From Zhenhengia yiwuensis (GTDB taxonomy: Bacteria > Bacillota > Clostridia > Lachnospirales > Cellulosilyticaceae): a stretch of 64,000 bases of DNA. Every line of letters starts with the position of its first letter. Position 1 is the first letter of the stretch. The stretch covers positions 22,822 to 86,821 of the forward strand of contig NZ_JACRSY010000016.1 in NCBI RefSeq assembly GCF_014384995.1. Reading direction: 5' to 3'. The position numbers and the translations under genes were made by a program. Positions 16,695-27,577 of this stretch are shown here, piece by piece. The notes beneath the pieces were generated by a model. It ran no database searches and had not been told where the DNA came from. It saw only the letters and a list, made by a program, of their open reading frames with translations.

Positions 16695-16781
16695 CCTTTA
16701 AACATGTATAAATCTTGTCCTAAATGTATAAACTTAAAAGAAAACATTTTTGGGATTCCTTTTATATGTGGAGGTTAAGGC

Positions 16782-17471
16782 ATGAATTTACTGAATGAAA
16801 TTAGAGATTATACCGATTATGTAAGACAAAACACTTATATATACAGTTTGCAAAAACAAGGCATAGATCTTTTAAATAAATTTATTACGCAGCAGATAGA
16901 TGGGCCTACTCCTAAGAGAGGATATATAGAGATGATCGATTACTTTCTAGCAGTTTGGATCCCTAAACATAAGAAGTACTTAACAGTAGAAGAAGCTTTT
17001 AATATTGTTTATGCCTCTCAGGATTTACTTACTTTCATCCATAAGAAGTATGATAGAGAAGACAATACGCCACTTATTCTTGAGTACTATGGAGAAGAAT
17101 ACATGCGCTTGTATAGAGTGAATGAAATTGTAAGAAAAATGGTAGGGGACCCTGTTATTAGTATGAAACCTACAATTATTGATTTGCAGGGATATAAGGA
17201 TTATAAGGAAAAGGTACAGCACAAAGATACTATGGCTATGTATGAGCAGGGGCTTTTTTGTATAGAAGAAATTAATGACGAGGGTTACCTGGTATTAAAT
17301 AAGTTAAGTAACCATAAATGTTGCAGGGTACTTATGAGAAGAGATTGGATGTATCATTTTAAAGTAAACGATATTCTACAAGTCACTTTAAAAAGAAAGA
17401 TTTTTTTTGTTTATTGGGAAATAGAGCAGTTCAAAGTTTATTATACAGAAAAGGCAGCTCGTTATCTTTAA
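16782..17471 (+). CDS. Hypothetical protein
   Basis: 229-residue, probably soluble protein that I do not recognise. It is rich in Tyr and charged residues, with no signal peptide and no membrane segment. The C-terminal third reads like a small beta domain (LFCIEEINDEGYLVLNKL; VLMRRDWMYHFKVNDILQVT). A GGAGG Shine-Dalgarno precedes the ATG. It lies downstream of the DnaA-box cluster and the candidate attenuator, so its expression may be tied to them. No neighbour suggests a function. Confidence 0.7.
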   Translation: MNLLNEIRDYTDYVRQNTYIYSLQKQGIDLLNKFITQQIDGPTPKRGYIEMIDYFLAVWIPKHKKYLTVEEAFNIVYASQDLLTFIHKKYDREDNTPLILEYYGEEYMRLYRVNEIVRKMVGDPVISMKPTIIDLQGYKDYKEKVQHKDTMAMYEQGLFCIEEINDEGYLVLNKLSNHKCCRVLMRRDWMYHFKVNDILQVTLKRKIFFVYWEIEQFKVYYTEKAARYL

Positions 17472-17717
17472 TACTTTTACTTCACCCTAAGATTGAGTAT
17501 AATAATGAGAAGAAATAAAATGTAAGCTTTAAAGGTAAGGCAATTGCACAGAGCATATAAAGAAGATACAACAGTTATTGCAATTGCTAATATACATAGT
17601 GTGTACTTCTAATAAGAGCTGCTCATTAAATGACTAAGTTTTAAGCGGATGTAACGTATAAATAGACAAGTCTCCTCATATAGATGTCATAGGGAAAATA
17701 GAGGGGAGGCTATAATT

Positions 17718-18137
17718 TTGCAACCAATAAGTGATAGCCAAATGTATGGTTTATTTGAAGAACTTATTATAACTAAGCGTAGGCAGCGTATGATAGAAGA
17801 ACGGTTATTTCAGGGAATGGCAAGACCTATACATCGGAAATGGATGTATGAACGTGTACAAGATCAGTATAAACATGAGAGAATGATTCAAGAGATAGCT
17901 AATATGTATTTAAATGAAGAGATTAAAATAGATGCAATAGAGCATAATACTATACCTAACTATTCTATTGTACAAGAATTAGGCAATAGATTAGAAGGCG
18001 TAGCAAGTAATATTCAATTAATGGCACACATTAGTCAGCCTATAGAGGATTTTAAACTTTATAAAATGATTAATAGTATGATGAGTGATGAATACATTTA
18101 TCAGACTAGACTTGTAAAAATGCTTACTGAAAAGTAA
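17718..18137 (+). CDS. Hypothetical helical protein
   Basis: 139-residue protein that I do not recognise. It starts with TTG behind GGGGAGG. It is rich in Arg, Met, Glu and Ile and predicted largely helical, with repeated Glu/His/Tyr positions (MIEERLFQGMARPIH; YKHERMIQEIANMYL). This might suggest a ferritin-like bundle, but no complete metal-binding pattern is evident. It stops 32 bases before the HIT gene and may share its transcript. The 247-base gap before it holds nothing I can identify. Confidence 0.6.
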   Translation: MQPISDSQMYGLFEELIITKRRQRMIEERLFQGMARPIHRKWMYERVQDQYKHERMIQEIANMYLNEEIKIDAIEHNTIPNYSIVQELGNRLEGVASNIQLMAHISQPIEDFKLYKMINSMMSDEYIYQTRLVKMLTEK

Positions 18138-18169
18138 GTCAATCCATACTAAAGAAAGAAGGTATTATA

Positions 18170-18592
18170 ATGAAAGAAAGTTGTATTTTTTGTAAGATTT
18201 TAAAAGGAGATATTCCATCTTTTTGTGTATATGAAGATGAGAGCTTTAAAGTTATCTTAGATAGATTTCCAGCAAGTCGTGGACATGTCTTAATCTTGCC
18301 AAAGGAACACTACCAAGACCTTTTTGAATTACCAGATGAAATAAGTGCAAAGCTTTACCCATTAGCAAGAAAATTAGCTATAGCTATTAAAGATGCTGTA
18401 GGTGCAGATGGCATGAATATTATTCAAAATAATGGAGAGTCTGCAGGGCAGTCTGTATTCCATTTCCATATGCATCTTGTACCAAGATTTAAAGAGGATG
18501 GCATTGTTCTTAATAAAACTTCTCACGCAGATACAACATTAGAAGCTTTAGAAGAAGTAGCAGAACTTATCAAAAAGCAGTTAGAAGCTTAG
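18170..18592 (+). CDS. HIT-family nucleotide hydrolase/transferase
   Basis: 140-residue histidine-triad protein of the HinT branch. It shows CIFCKILKGDIPS at the N-terminus and the catalytic triad H98-x-H100-x-H102 in VFHFHMHLVPRF. Members hydrolyse AMP-lysine, adenosine phosphoramidates or related nucleotides; the natural substrate is unclear. The start follows AAAGAAGG. Confidence 0.95.
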   Translation: MKESCIFCKILKGDIPSFCVYEDESFKVILDRFPASRGHVLILPKEHYQDLFELPDEISAKLYPLARKLAIAIKDAVGADGMNIIQNNGESAGQSVFHFHMHLVPRFKEDGIVLNKTSHADTTLEALEEVAELIKKQLEA

Positions 18593-18651
18593 TAGGTTAA
18601 GTTATATAGAAAAGTAATATGAAAGAGAAAAAAATTAAATAATGAAAGAAT

Positions 18652-18692
18652 AACGAGCCATGAGTTTTGAATTAAAACTCATGGCTCGTTCA
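18652..18692. terminator. Bidirectional intrinsic terminator
   Basis: Perfect 17-base inverted repeat (18652-18668 and 18674-18690) with a 5-base loop between the convergent HIT and asnB genes. Confidence 0.9.
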
Positions 18693-18698
18693 TTTTAA

Positions 18699-20534
18699 TT
18701 AAGCTACTTTTTCATCAAAGTATTCATGGTACCATACTAGGAACATGAATATAGTCCAGATTTTACGACTGTTATCTTTATGACCGTTTTTGTGTTCATC
18801 AAGAAGTTTAATAAGCATATCTTCATTGAAGTGCTTTTTAGCGACTGGACTAGTGAAAGCTTCTTTAACGATATTATAGTATTTATCTTCTTTAAGCCAT
18901 ACGCGGATAGGTACTGGGAAACCAAGTTTTTTCTTGTTTGCAGTAGCTGCTGGCATATTGCGTTTAGCAGCAAGACGCATAGCATATTTTGTATTTTCTT
19001 TATTAACGCGGTAGCGAAGTGGAATTTTAGTTGCAAGACGACAGACTTCTTTATCGAGGAATGGTACACGAAGTTCAAGAGAGTGTGCCATACTCATTTT
19101 ATCTGCTTTAAGAAGAATATCTCCAGCAAGCCACATATGCATATCTAAGTACTGCATCTTTGTTACATCCGATTTATCTTTTACCTTGTCATAGAAAGGT
19201 TTAGTAAGCGCAATTGGAGCTTTTGCTGGTGTAGAAACTTTAAGAAGTTTTTTACGTTCATCAACAGAGAACATATAAGCATTTCCAATGAAACGCTCTT
19301 CAATTGTTTGAGCACCGCGGATAAGGAAATTTTTACCCTTGAAACCAAATGGTATAGCTTTGGCGAGTTTAGCAAGGAAAGAGCGAAGGCCTTGTGGCAA
19401 ATTATGATATTTTTCATTATCAACAGGCTCTTTATAGATATTATAACCGCCAAATAACTCATCGGCACCTTCTCCTGAAAGGACAACTTTAACGTGCTCG
19501 CTTGCAAGCTGACTTACGAAGTAAAGTGCAACCGCAGCAGGGTCAGCTAGAGGTTCATCCATATGGTATTGAACTTTTGTAAGAGAGGACCAGTATTCCT
19601 CTGGTGTAATAACCTTATGGAAGTTCTCAATGCCAATTTCCTTTGAAAGTTCCTTAGCGTAGCTAATTTCGTTGTATTGTTCATTGTCAAACCCTACAGT
19701 GAAAGTTTTATCCCCTTTAAAGCAACTTGCTACATAGCTTGAGTCAACCCCACTAGATAAGAAACAACCGACTTCTACATCACTAATCTTGTGTGTTTTG
19801 ATAGATTCTTTCATAGTTTGGTCGATAAGATCTACATATTCTTCAAGTGAACCTTCAGATTCATTAAATGTAGGTTCCCAATATCTTTTTATATCTAATT
19901 GACCATCTTTATAGGTGAAGAAATGCGCAGGTGGCAGTTTGAAAATACCTTTAAAGAAAGTTTCTTGCATAGGTGAGTATTGGAAAGTTAAATAATGTTC
20001 AAGTGCTTCTTCATTTAATTCTCTAGGTACATTTGGATGTTCAAGAAGAGATTTAATTTCTGAACCATATACAAAACGTTTGTTATCTTGGTAGTAGTAG
20101 AATGGTTTAATACCAAAGAAGTCACGTGCTCCAAATAGAGTTTGTTTCTCACGATCCCAAATAACGAAAGCAAACATACCACGAAGATGTGAAAGTAAGT
20201 CTGTACCGTATTCATCATAACCATGAACAAGTACTTCGGAGTCAGTATGTGTTTTAAAAACATAACCTTTTTGGATAAGGTTATCACGAATAGACTGATA
20301 GTTATAAATCTCACCATTGAAAGTAAGAACTAAAGTTTTATCTGTATTGTATAAAGGCTGAGAGCCTTCTTCTAAATCGATGATACTTAAGCGTCTAAAT
20401 CCTAAAGCTGCAGAGTCATCAATAAATTGCCCGTCACTATCTGGGCCACGATGTATAATCTTATCCATCATAGCGGATAGCACCGGTTTTTTATTTTCAA
20501 GTTCTGTATCTACAAAGCCACAAAAACCACACAT
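18699..20534 (-). CDS. asnB: Asparagine synthetase, glutamine-hydrolysing
   Basis: 611 residues. The N-terminal glutaminase domain starts MCGFCGF, so Cys2 becomes the N-terminal nucleophile after Met removal. The C-terminal synthetase domain carries the PP-loop SSGVDSSYVA and GEGADELFGGY. It makes asparagine and glutamate from aspartate, glutamine and ATP. It is a single gene on the minus strand with GGGGCCC just before the ATG and a weak Shine-Dalgarno. I saw no T-box or other riboswitch in the upstream 240 bases. Confidence 0.96.
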   Translation of the reverse strand: MCGFCGFVDTELENKKPVLSAMMDKIIHRGPDSDGQFIDDSAALGFRRLSIIDLEEGSQPLYNTDKTLVLTFNGEIYNYQSIRDNLIQKGYVFKTHTDSEVLVHGYDEYGTDLLSHLRGMFAFVIWDREKQTLFGARDFFGIKPFYYYQDNKRFVYGSEIKSLLEHPNVPRELNEEALEHYLTFQYSPMQETFFKGIFKLPPAHFFTYKDGQLDIKRYWEPTFNESEGSLEEYVDLIDQTMKESIKTHKISDVEVGCFLSSGVDSSYVASCFKGDKTFTVGFDNEQYNEISYAKELSKEIGIENFHKVITPEEYWSSLTKVQYHMDEPLADPAAVALYFVSQLASEHVKVVLSGEGADELFGGYNIYKEPVDNEKYHNLPQGLRSFLAKLAKAIPFGFKGKNFLIRGAQTIEERFIGNAYMFSVDERKKLLKVSTPAKAPIALTKPFYDKVKDKSDVTKMQYLDMHMWLAGDILLKADKMSMAHSLELRVPFLDKEVCRLATKIPLRYRVNKENTKYAMRLAAKRNMPAATANKKKLGFPVPIRVWLKEDKYYNIVKEAFTSPVAKKHFNEDMLIKLLDEHKNGHKDNSRKIWTIFMFLVWYHEYFDEKVA

Positions 20535-20688
20535 ATGTAAGGGCCCCTTTCATAAAATATACATAAAAACTTTATCATATATTGTAGTTAAAAGCAATGA
20601 AGTCATTACTAAAGTATTGCCTTAAGAGCGTATTATAAACAGGCTAAATCATAAAATTATATAAAATCTATTTGATAAAGGACATCAG

Positions 20689-20718
20689 TTGACGGGTTAT
20701 GGCAAAAAAGAGTATGAT
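20689..20718 (+). promoter_or_regulatory. Candidate sigma-A promoter of the malic enzyme gene
   Basis: TTGACG, 18-base spacer, TATGAT, 60 bases before the start codon. Confidence 0.6.
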
Positions 20719-20777
20719 AAAAATATGAATTATATAAAAATAGGCGATTATAGGGTGCTTAGGATAGAGGAGAAAAT

Positions 20778-21941
20778 ATGACTACAATTAATGAAAAAGC
20801 ATTAGAAATGCATGAAAAATGGCAGGGTAAATTAGAGGTTGTATCAAAAGCAAAAGTTAATAGTAAAGAAGACCTAGCCGTTGCTTATACACCAGGGGTA
20901 GCAGAACCTTGTAGAAAAATTAAAGAAAATAGAGAAGATGTTTACAAATATACAATGAAAGGCAATACTGTAGCTGTTATTTCAGATGGGACCGCTGTAC
21001 TTGGACTTGGAGATATAGGTCCTGAAGCAGCTATGCCTGTGATGGAAGGGAAAGCCGTTCTTTTTAAAGAATTTGCAGGTATTAATGCAGTACCTATTTG
21101 TATAGATACAAAGGATACAGAAGAAATTATTAAATTTGTGAAGCAAATTGCACCAACTTTTGGTGGTATCAATCTTGAGGATATTGCAGCACCACGTTGT
21201 TTCGAAATTGAAGAGAGATTAAAAAAGGAACTTAATATTCCGGTATTCCATGATGATCAACATGGTACAGCTATCGTTGTACTTGCAGCAGTACTTAATG
21301 CCTTAAAGGTGGCTAAGAAACAAGTTGAAAATGTAAAAGTTGTTGTAAATGGGGCTGGCTCAGCGGGGGTTGCTATTACAAAACTGTTATTAAAAGCAGG
21401 TTTTAATAATATAATAGTAGTTGATAAGCTAGGTATGCTTGCAAAGGGCCAAGAATGGATGAATTGGGCTCAGAGGGAGCTTGCTGAAGAAACGAATAAA
21501 GAGTGTCAAATAGGGACATTAAAAGAGGCTTTAGTCGGTGCAGATGTATTTATTGGTGTATCAGCACCAAATATTGTAACAAGTGAAATGGTACAAAGCA
21601 TGAATAAAAATGCTATCATCTTTGCTATGGCAAATCCAACGCCAGAGATTATGCCGGATGTAGCAAAAGCAGCAGGAGCACTTGTAGTAGGTACAGGAAG
21701 ATCAGACTTCCCTAACCAAGTTAATAATGTACTAGTATTCCCAGGTATCTTTAAAGGTGCTTTACAAGCAAGAGTATCTCAAATTACAGAAGACATGAAA
21801 TTAGCAGCAGCTAAGGCAATTGCACAAATGGTGCCAGAGAGTGAATTAAGTGAAGAATATATTTTACCAGCAGCCTTTGCCGAAGGCGTGGCGGACCATG
21901 TTGCTGAAGCTGTAAGAAGTGTAGCAAATAAGGAGGCATAG
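20778..21941 (+). CDS. NAD(P)-dependent malic enzyme
   Basis: 387-residue short-form malic enzyme: oxidative decarboxylation of malate to pyruvate. It shows [12 protein letters not shown], the metal-site region [28 protein letters not shown] and the nucleotide fold [13 protein letters not shown]. The acidic VDKLG after the second strand hints at NAD use. The start follows GAGGAG. It is followed 4 bases later by murG, so the two may be co-transcribed although functionally unrelated. Confidence 0.94.
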   Translation: MTTINEKALEMHEKWQGKLEVVSKAKVNSKEDLAVAYTPGVAEPCRKIKENREDVYKYTMKGNTVAVISDGTAVLGLGDIGPEAAMPVMEGKAVLFKEFAGINAVPICIDTKDTEEIIKFVKQIAPTFGGINLEDIAAPRCFEIEERLKKELNIPVFHDDQHGTAIVVLAAVLNALKVAKKQVENVKVVVNGAGSAGVAITKLLLKAGFNNIIVVDKLGMLAKGQEWMNWAQRELAEETNKECQIGTLKEALVGADVFIGVSAPNIVTSEMVQSMNKNAIIFAMANPTPEIMPDVAKAAGALVVGTGRSDFPNQVNNVLVFPGIFKGALQARVSQITEDMKLAAAKAIAQMVPESELSEEYILPAAFAEGVADHVAEAVRSVANKEA

Positions 21942-21945
21942 AAAT

Positions 21946-23004
21946 TTGAAGACGATTGTATTAACTGGTGGTGGAACAGCAGGACATGTAACACCTAATA
22001 TTGCACTTATTCCTTTTCTAAAGAAAGAGGGATGGAGTATACAATATATAGGAAGTAAAACAGGTATAGAAAAAGACCTTATCACAAAAGAGAATATTCC
22101 TTATCATGGTATCTCGTCAGGAAAGTTAAGAAGATATGTATCTCTTGAAAATCTAAAAGATCCTTTTAAAGTAGTAAAAGGGCTATTCGATGCGTATAGC
22201 CTACTTAGAAAGATTAAGCCCAACCTTGTATTTTCAAAAGGTGGTTATGTAACTGTTCCAGTTGTTTTAGCAGCTAAATTACTAGGTATTCCGGTTATTA
22301 TTCATGAGTCTGATATTACTCCAGGTCTAGCGAACAAAATTGCATCAAAGGGTGCAAAGGAAATTTGTGTTAACTTTCCAGAAACACTTCAGTATGTAGG
22401 AAGCAAGGGCGTTTTAACAGGTACACCTATTAGAGAGGAACTCTTTAAGGGAGATGCTAATAAGGGGAGAAGCTTATGTAAGTTTACAAACCATAAACCT
22501 GTACTTCTTATGATGGGTGGTAGCCTTGGTTCAGTGAAAATTAATACATGCCTTAGGGAGGGCCTAGACACTTTAATAGAGGACTTTAATATTGTGCATA
22601 TATGCGGTAAAGGCAATGTAGATGAAACGCTAAGGAATAAAGAAGGGTACTGTCAGTTTGAATATGCAGGGGAAGAACTTCCACACTTATTTGCTATGAC
22701 TGACTTAATGCTTTCAAGAGCGGGGGCTAATGCATTAGCTGAAATTACAGCGCTGAAAATTCCGAATCTACTTATTCCTCTTTCACAAAATGCAAGTCGT
22801 GGAGACCAGATTTTAAATGCTAAATCTATGGAGAAAAGTGGTTATTCACTTGTATTAATAGAAGAGGATTTAACAAAAGATACTTTAATTAAGAAACTCT
22901 ATGAACTTAGAGAGAATAGCGATGTATATAAAAATGCTATGAGAAGTGCTATGGATATAAGTGGTACGGAAAAGGTTATGACACAAATTCGTAAATACAA
23001 ATAA
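21946..23004 (+). CDS. murG: UDP-GlcNAc:lipid I N-acetylglucosaminyltransferase MurG
   Basis: 352 residues. It shows [13 protein letters not shown] (G-loop 1), [12 protein letters not shown] and [13 protein letters not shown], then the UDP-GlcNAc site with MMGGSLGS and [11 protein letters not shown]. It converts lipid I to lipid II on the inner face of the membrane. It starts with TTG behind AAGGAGG. It lies outside a dcw cluster, which is unusual, so another murG copy may exist in the genome. Confidence 0.93.
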   Translation: MKTIVLTGGGTAGHVTPNIALIPFLKKEGWSIQYIGSKTGIEKDLITKENIPYHGISSGKLRRYVSLENLKDPFKVVKGLFDAYSLLRKIKPNLVFSKGGYVTVPVVLAAKLLGIPVIIHESDITPGLANKIASKGAKEICVNFPETLQYVGSKGVLTGTPIREELFKGDANKGRSLCKFTNHKPVLLMMGGSLGSVKINTCLREGLDTLIEDFNIVHICGKGNVDETLRNKEGYCQFEYAGEELPHLFAMTDLMLSRAGANALAEITALKIPNLLIPLSQNASRGDQILNAKSMEKSGYSLVLIEEDLTKDTLIKKLYELRENSDVYKNAMRSAMDISGTEKVMTQIRKYK

Positions 23005-23046
23005 TAAAAGCCTTGTTCAGTGCAATACTGAACAAGGCTTTTATAT
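23005..23046. terminator. Intrinsic terminator after murG
   Basis: Perfect 16-base inverted repeat (23005-23020 and 23029-23044) with an 8-base loop and T-rich end. Confidence 0.88.
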
Positions 23047-23109
23047 GTTTTAAATGTATGAATTTACCACTCATGACTCATAATAGAGACGTATAAAAGT
23101 AAAAGATGA

Positions 23110-24732
<1,623 letters not shown>

Positions 24733-24840
24733 AATAGGTGAAAAGGATGAAAACAGTTTACTAATTCGAGTTTTCTGTATATTATAAAGTCAATAAAGAG
24801 ATAAAAGGTTTTATATAAGTATATTAAAAAGGGGGCTGCT

Positions 24841-27528
24841 ATGAAGTTATCAGTAAAAATCGCTAGTATTTTTGTAGCAATGACTGTAATAACAATTATA
24901 TTGCACTTGATGTTATCTAATGTAATGGTGGACTATTTGTATCAAGGGGAGGTGACACGCATTACTGGCATTACATCAGATATTATGAGTAGGCTGCAAG
25001 GGGAAAAAGATAAGCTTATTAGTAGGGCAAAAGACTATAAAGAATTGATACCTCATATTATTAGAATAGATGAGGAGCATGATGTTGACTTTATGCAAGA
25101 ACTTAGTATATATAAGTGGTTTGAAAATGATGGGATACAGAGCAAGATCATTTTATCTCCAGAATTTAGAGTTTATAAAACATATTATGATAAAGAAGGA
25201 AAAGCAATAGAGAAAACTGAAGTAGATACCCTTATTAAAGAGGCTAAAAGACTTATTCATAATACAGATCAAAGTTTTGAAGGCGTTATTTCTACCAATA
25301 ATCATCCTTATATTGTAGCTATATATCCACTTATAGATGGGGGAGAAAAAGAACATAAGGGATACTTTATGGCCGTAGAGACAATAGACCAAGAGATGAT
25401 AGAGAATATAGGAGATAATTTGAAAAGACGTGTGGATTTAACAAATAGGTTAGATTCATCTAGAGCTCATAATCTAGAGGAAAGCTATATAGGCTTACCT
25501 ATTCAGCTTGTTTATGACAAGTCTATTATTGAAAGTTATACACCTGTTGGTACTGCTAATGCAGAGGAAAAGTTTTATATAAGGTTAATAGAACCTTTAG
25601 TAGCAAAACAGAGTATGAAGCGGAATATAGAGGCCTTAACAGGTATTTCAATGATAGGATGTATTATTACAAGTTGCATCTTGGGGATTTGGGTAGAAAA
25701 GCTTGTAGTAAAACGTATTGTAAAAATAAATAAACAGATTAACACTATTCATAGCTCACAGGATTTATCAAAACGTATAGAAAAAGATGAAGTAAATGAT
25801 GAAATAGGACTATTGCAAGAAGATATCAATAGAATGTTTGCTTCTTTAGAACAAGCTAATGAACAAATTTTATTAAATGAAAAGAAGTATAGTAGCGTAT
25901 TAAGCACTATGACAAATGGATTTGCATGTTATAGGGTAAAGAAAGATGAATTAGGACAGTATAAAGATGCTATTTGTGAAGAATGCAATGATGCACTAGG
26001 TGATTTGTTAGGAGTTTCTAAAGAAAAATTAATCAATCATACCATTCACGAATTATCTCATCTAGCAGGTATCGATGATAGGCACATACAAGAAATTTTA
26101 GGACAAGTATGGCGAACAGACAGAACATATACCTTAAGTCAAGTTGCTCTAAAAGGAGATAAGTGGGTATCTATTACATTATATAGCATACAGCAAGGGT
26201 ATTTTGCTATTATTATGAATGATATTACAATCTTAAAGCATTACTCAGAAGAGATGAAATATCTTGCCAAATATGATTCTTTAACAAACCTTAAGAATAG
26301 ACATAGCTTATATGAACATTTAGATTACCTGAAGAAAATGAATGTATCTTTTGTTATTTATTTTATAGACCTTGATAATTTCAAGACTTTAAATGATACA
26401 GTAGGCCATATTGAGGGAGACAAGGTACTATGTGCTACTGCAAAGGAACTCATGGAATTGGCTAATGATGATATAACTGTAGGAAGATTAGGTGGAGATG
26501 AATTTATTGTTATCAGAGAAGGAGAATTTGCACCTAATGAAATAGCCCAATTTGGACAGGATCTTTTAAATAGAGTTAATAAGAAGTTTGAGTATGCTTC
26601 TTATAATTTTGCTATTAAGGCAAGTATAGGGATCAGTATTTATCCATATCAAACGACTGATATTAATACCTTGCTTAAATATGGTGATATTGCTATGTAT
26701 AAGAGCAAGAAAAAGGGTGGCAATAGTATCCAAGTGTTTACAGATCAGATGTCAGAAGAATTAGAAGTAGAGGCAAGCTTAAAAGATGTGATAGCAAGAG
26801 GAGAAATCGTCCCATACTATCAGCCTATTTTTGATATACATAAGAATAAGATTGTAGGTGCAGAAGTTCTTTCAAGGTGGATTAGAAATGGGGAAGTACT
26901 GCTTCCAGAGGTATTTATACCAGTTGCTAAGCGAATAGGGTGTATAGTAGAGATTGATTATTTAATGTTAGATAAGGCTTGTGAATTTGGGCAGAAGTGG
27001 CATATGAATGGATACACGGATTTTGAAATATATGTGAATATGTCTTATAGGTCACTTAAAAGACCTAATTGTGTAGAGGTTATTAAAGGTATTCTCAATA
27101 AATATCATATTAATCCTGAGTTTATTAGGTTAGAGATAACTGAAGATGAAGTGTTAGATTATCCAGAGTATATTGTAAAAGTTCTAAATGAGATTAAAGC
27201 ATTAGGGATAAAAATATCTTTAGATGATTTTGGTATAGGGTACTCTTCTTTTAATCATATTAAAGTACTTCCATTAGATATATTGAAAATAGATCAGATA
27301 CTTGTAAGTAGAATAGAAAAAGATGAAAGAAATGTAGCGATTATAGGGACACTTATAGGATTAGCTCATATATTAGGGCTAGAAGTAATATGTGAGGGTG
27401 TTGAAGTAAGTCAACACATAGATATATTGAAGGAAATAAAATGTGATAAAATCCAAGGTTATTATATTAGCCAACCGGTAGAAGAAATGTTGTTTTACAA
27501 ATGTTTTGAGTATTATAGTATAAATTAA
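24841..27528 (+). CDS. Membrane GGDEF-EAL protein with N-terminal sensor
   Basis: 895 residues. Membrane segments lie at about 7-27 and 263-283 and enclose an extracytoplasmic region of about 230 residues that could be a double-Cache sensor. HAMP (about 285-340), a PAS-like region (about 350-465), GGDEF (signature GGDEF at 551-555) and EAL (about 650-890) follow. The EAL signature is EVL (675-677), which keeps the metal-binding Glu. The other catalytic motifs (NMSYRSL, RLEITEDE, DDFGIGYSS, CEGVE) are present. It could therefore both make and break cyclic di-GMP. The start follows GGGGGCTGCT. I see no c-di-GMP riboswitch here. Confidence 0.92.
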   Translation: MKLSVKIASIFVAMTVITIILHLMLSNVMVDYLYQGEVTRITGITSDIMSRLQGEKDKLISRAKDYKELIPHIIRIDEEHDVDFMQELSIYKWFENDGIQSKIILSPEFRVYKTYYDKEGKAIEKTEVDTLIKEAKRLIHNTDQSFEGVISTNNHPYIVAIYPLIDGGEKEHKGYFMAVETIDQEMIENIGDNLKRRVDLTNRLDSSRAHNLEESYIGLPIQLVYDKSIIESYTPVGTANAEEKFYIRLIEPLVAKQSMKRNIEALTGISMIGCIITSCILGIWVEKLVVKRIVKINKQINTIHSSQDLSKRIEKDEVNDEIGLLQEDINRMFASLEQANEQILLNEKKYSSVLSTMTNGFACYRVKKDELGQYKDAICEECNDALGDLLGVSKEKLINHTIHELSHLAGIDDRHIQEILGQVWRTDRTYTLSQVALKGDKWVSITLYSIQQGYFAIIMNDITILKHYSEEMKYLAKYDSLTNLKNRHSLYEHLDYLKKMNVSFVIYFIDLDNFKTLNDTVGHIEGDKVLCATAKELMELANDDITVGRLGGDEFIVIREGEFAPNEIAQFGQDLLNRVNKKFEYASYNFAIKASIGISIYPYQTTDINTLLKYGDIAMYKSKKKGGNSIQVFTDQMSEELEVEASLKDVIARGEIVPYYQPIFDIHKNKIVGAEVLSRWIRNGEVLLPEVFIPVAKRIGCIVEIDYLMLDKACEFGQKWHMNGYTDFEIYVNMSYRSLKRPNCVEVIKGILNKYHINPEFIRLEITEDEVLDYPEYIVKVLNEIKALGIKISLDDFGIGYSSFNHIKVLPLDILKIDQILVSRIEKDERNVAIIGTLIGLAHILGLEVICEGVEVSQHIDILKEIKCDKIQGYYISQPVEEMLFYKCFEYYSIN

Positions 27529-27544
27529 GAAGGAAAAATATATA

Positions 27545-27576
27545 AAAAAGCTAGAGGCTTAGCCTCTAGCTTTTTT
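27545..27576. terminator. Bidirectional intrinsic terminator
   Basis: Perfect inverted repeat AAAAAAGCTAGAGGCT/AGCCTCTAGCTTTTTT with a 1-base centre, between convergent genes. Confidence 0.92.
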
Positions 27577-27577
27577 A

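Noticed and set aside
16423..16735. Chromosomal origin (oriC) at the DnaA-box cluster
   Set aside because: No dnaA, dnaN, rpmH or gyrase genes are adjacent and no clear AT-rich unwinding element is seen. The boxes are all one mismatch away from consensus. Kept only as a DnaA-binding candidate.
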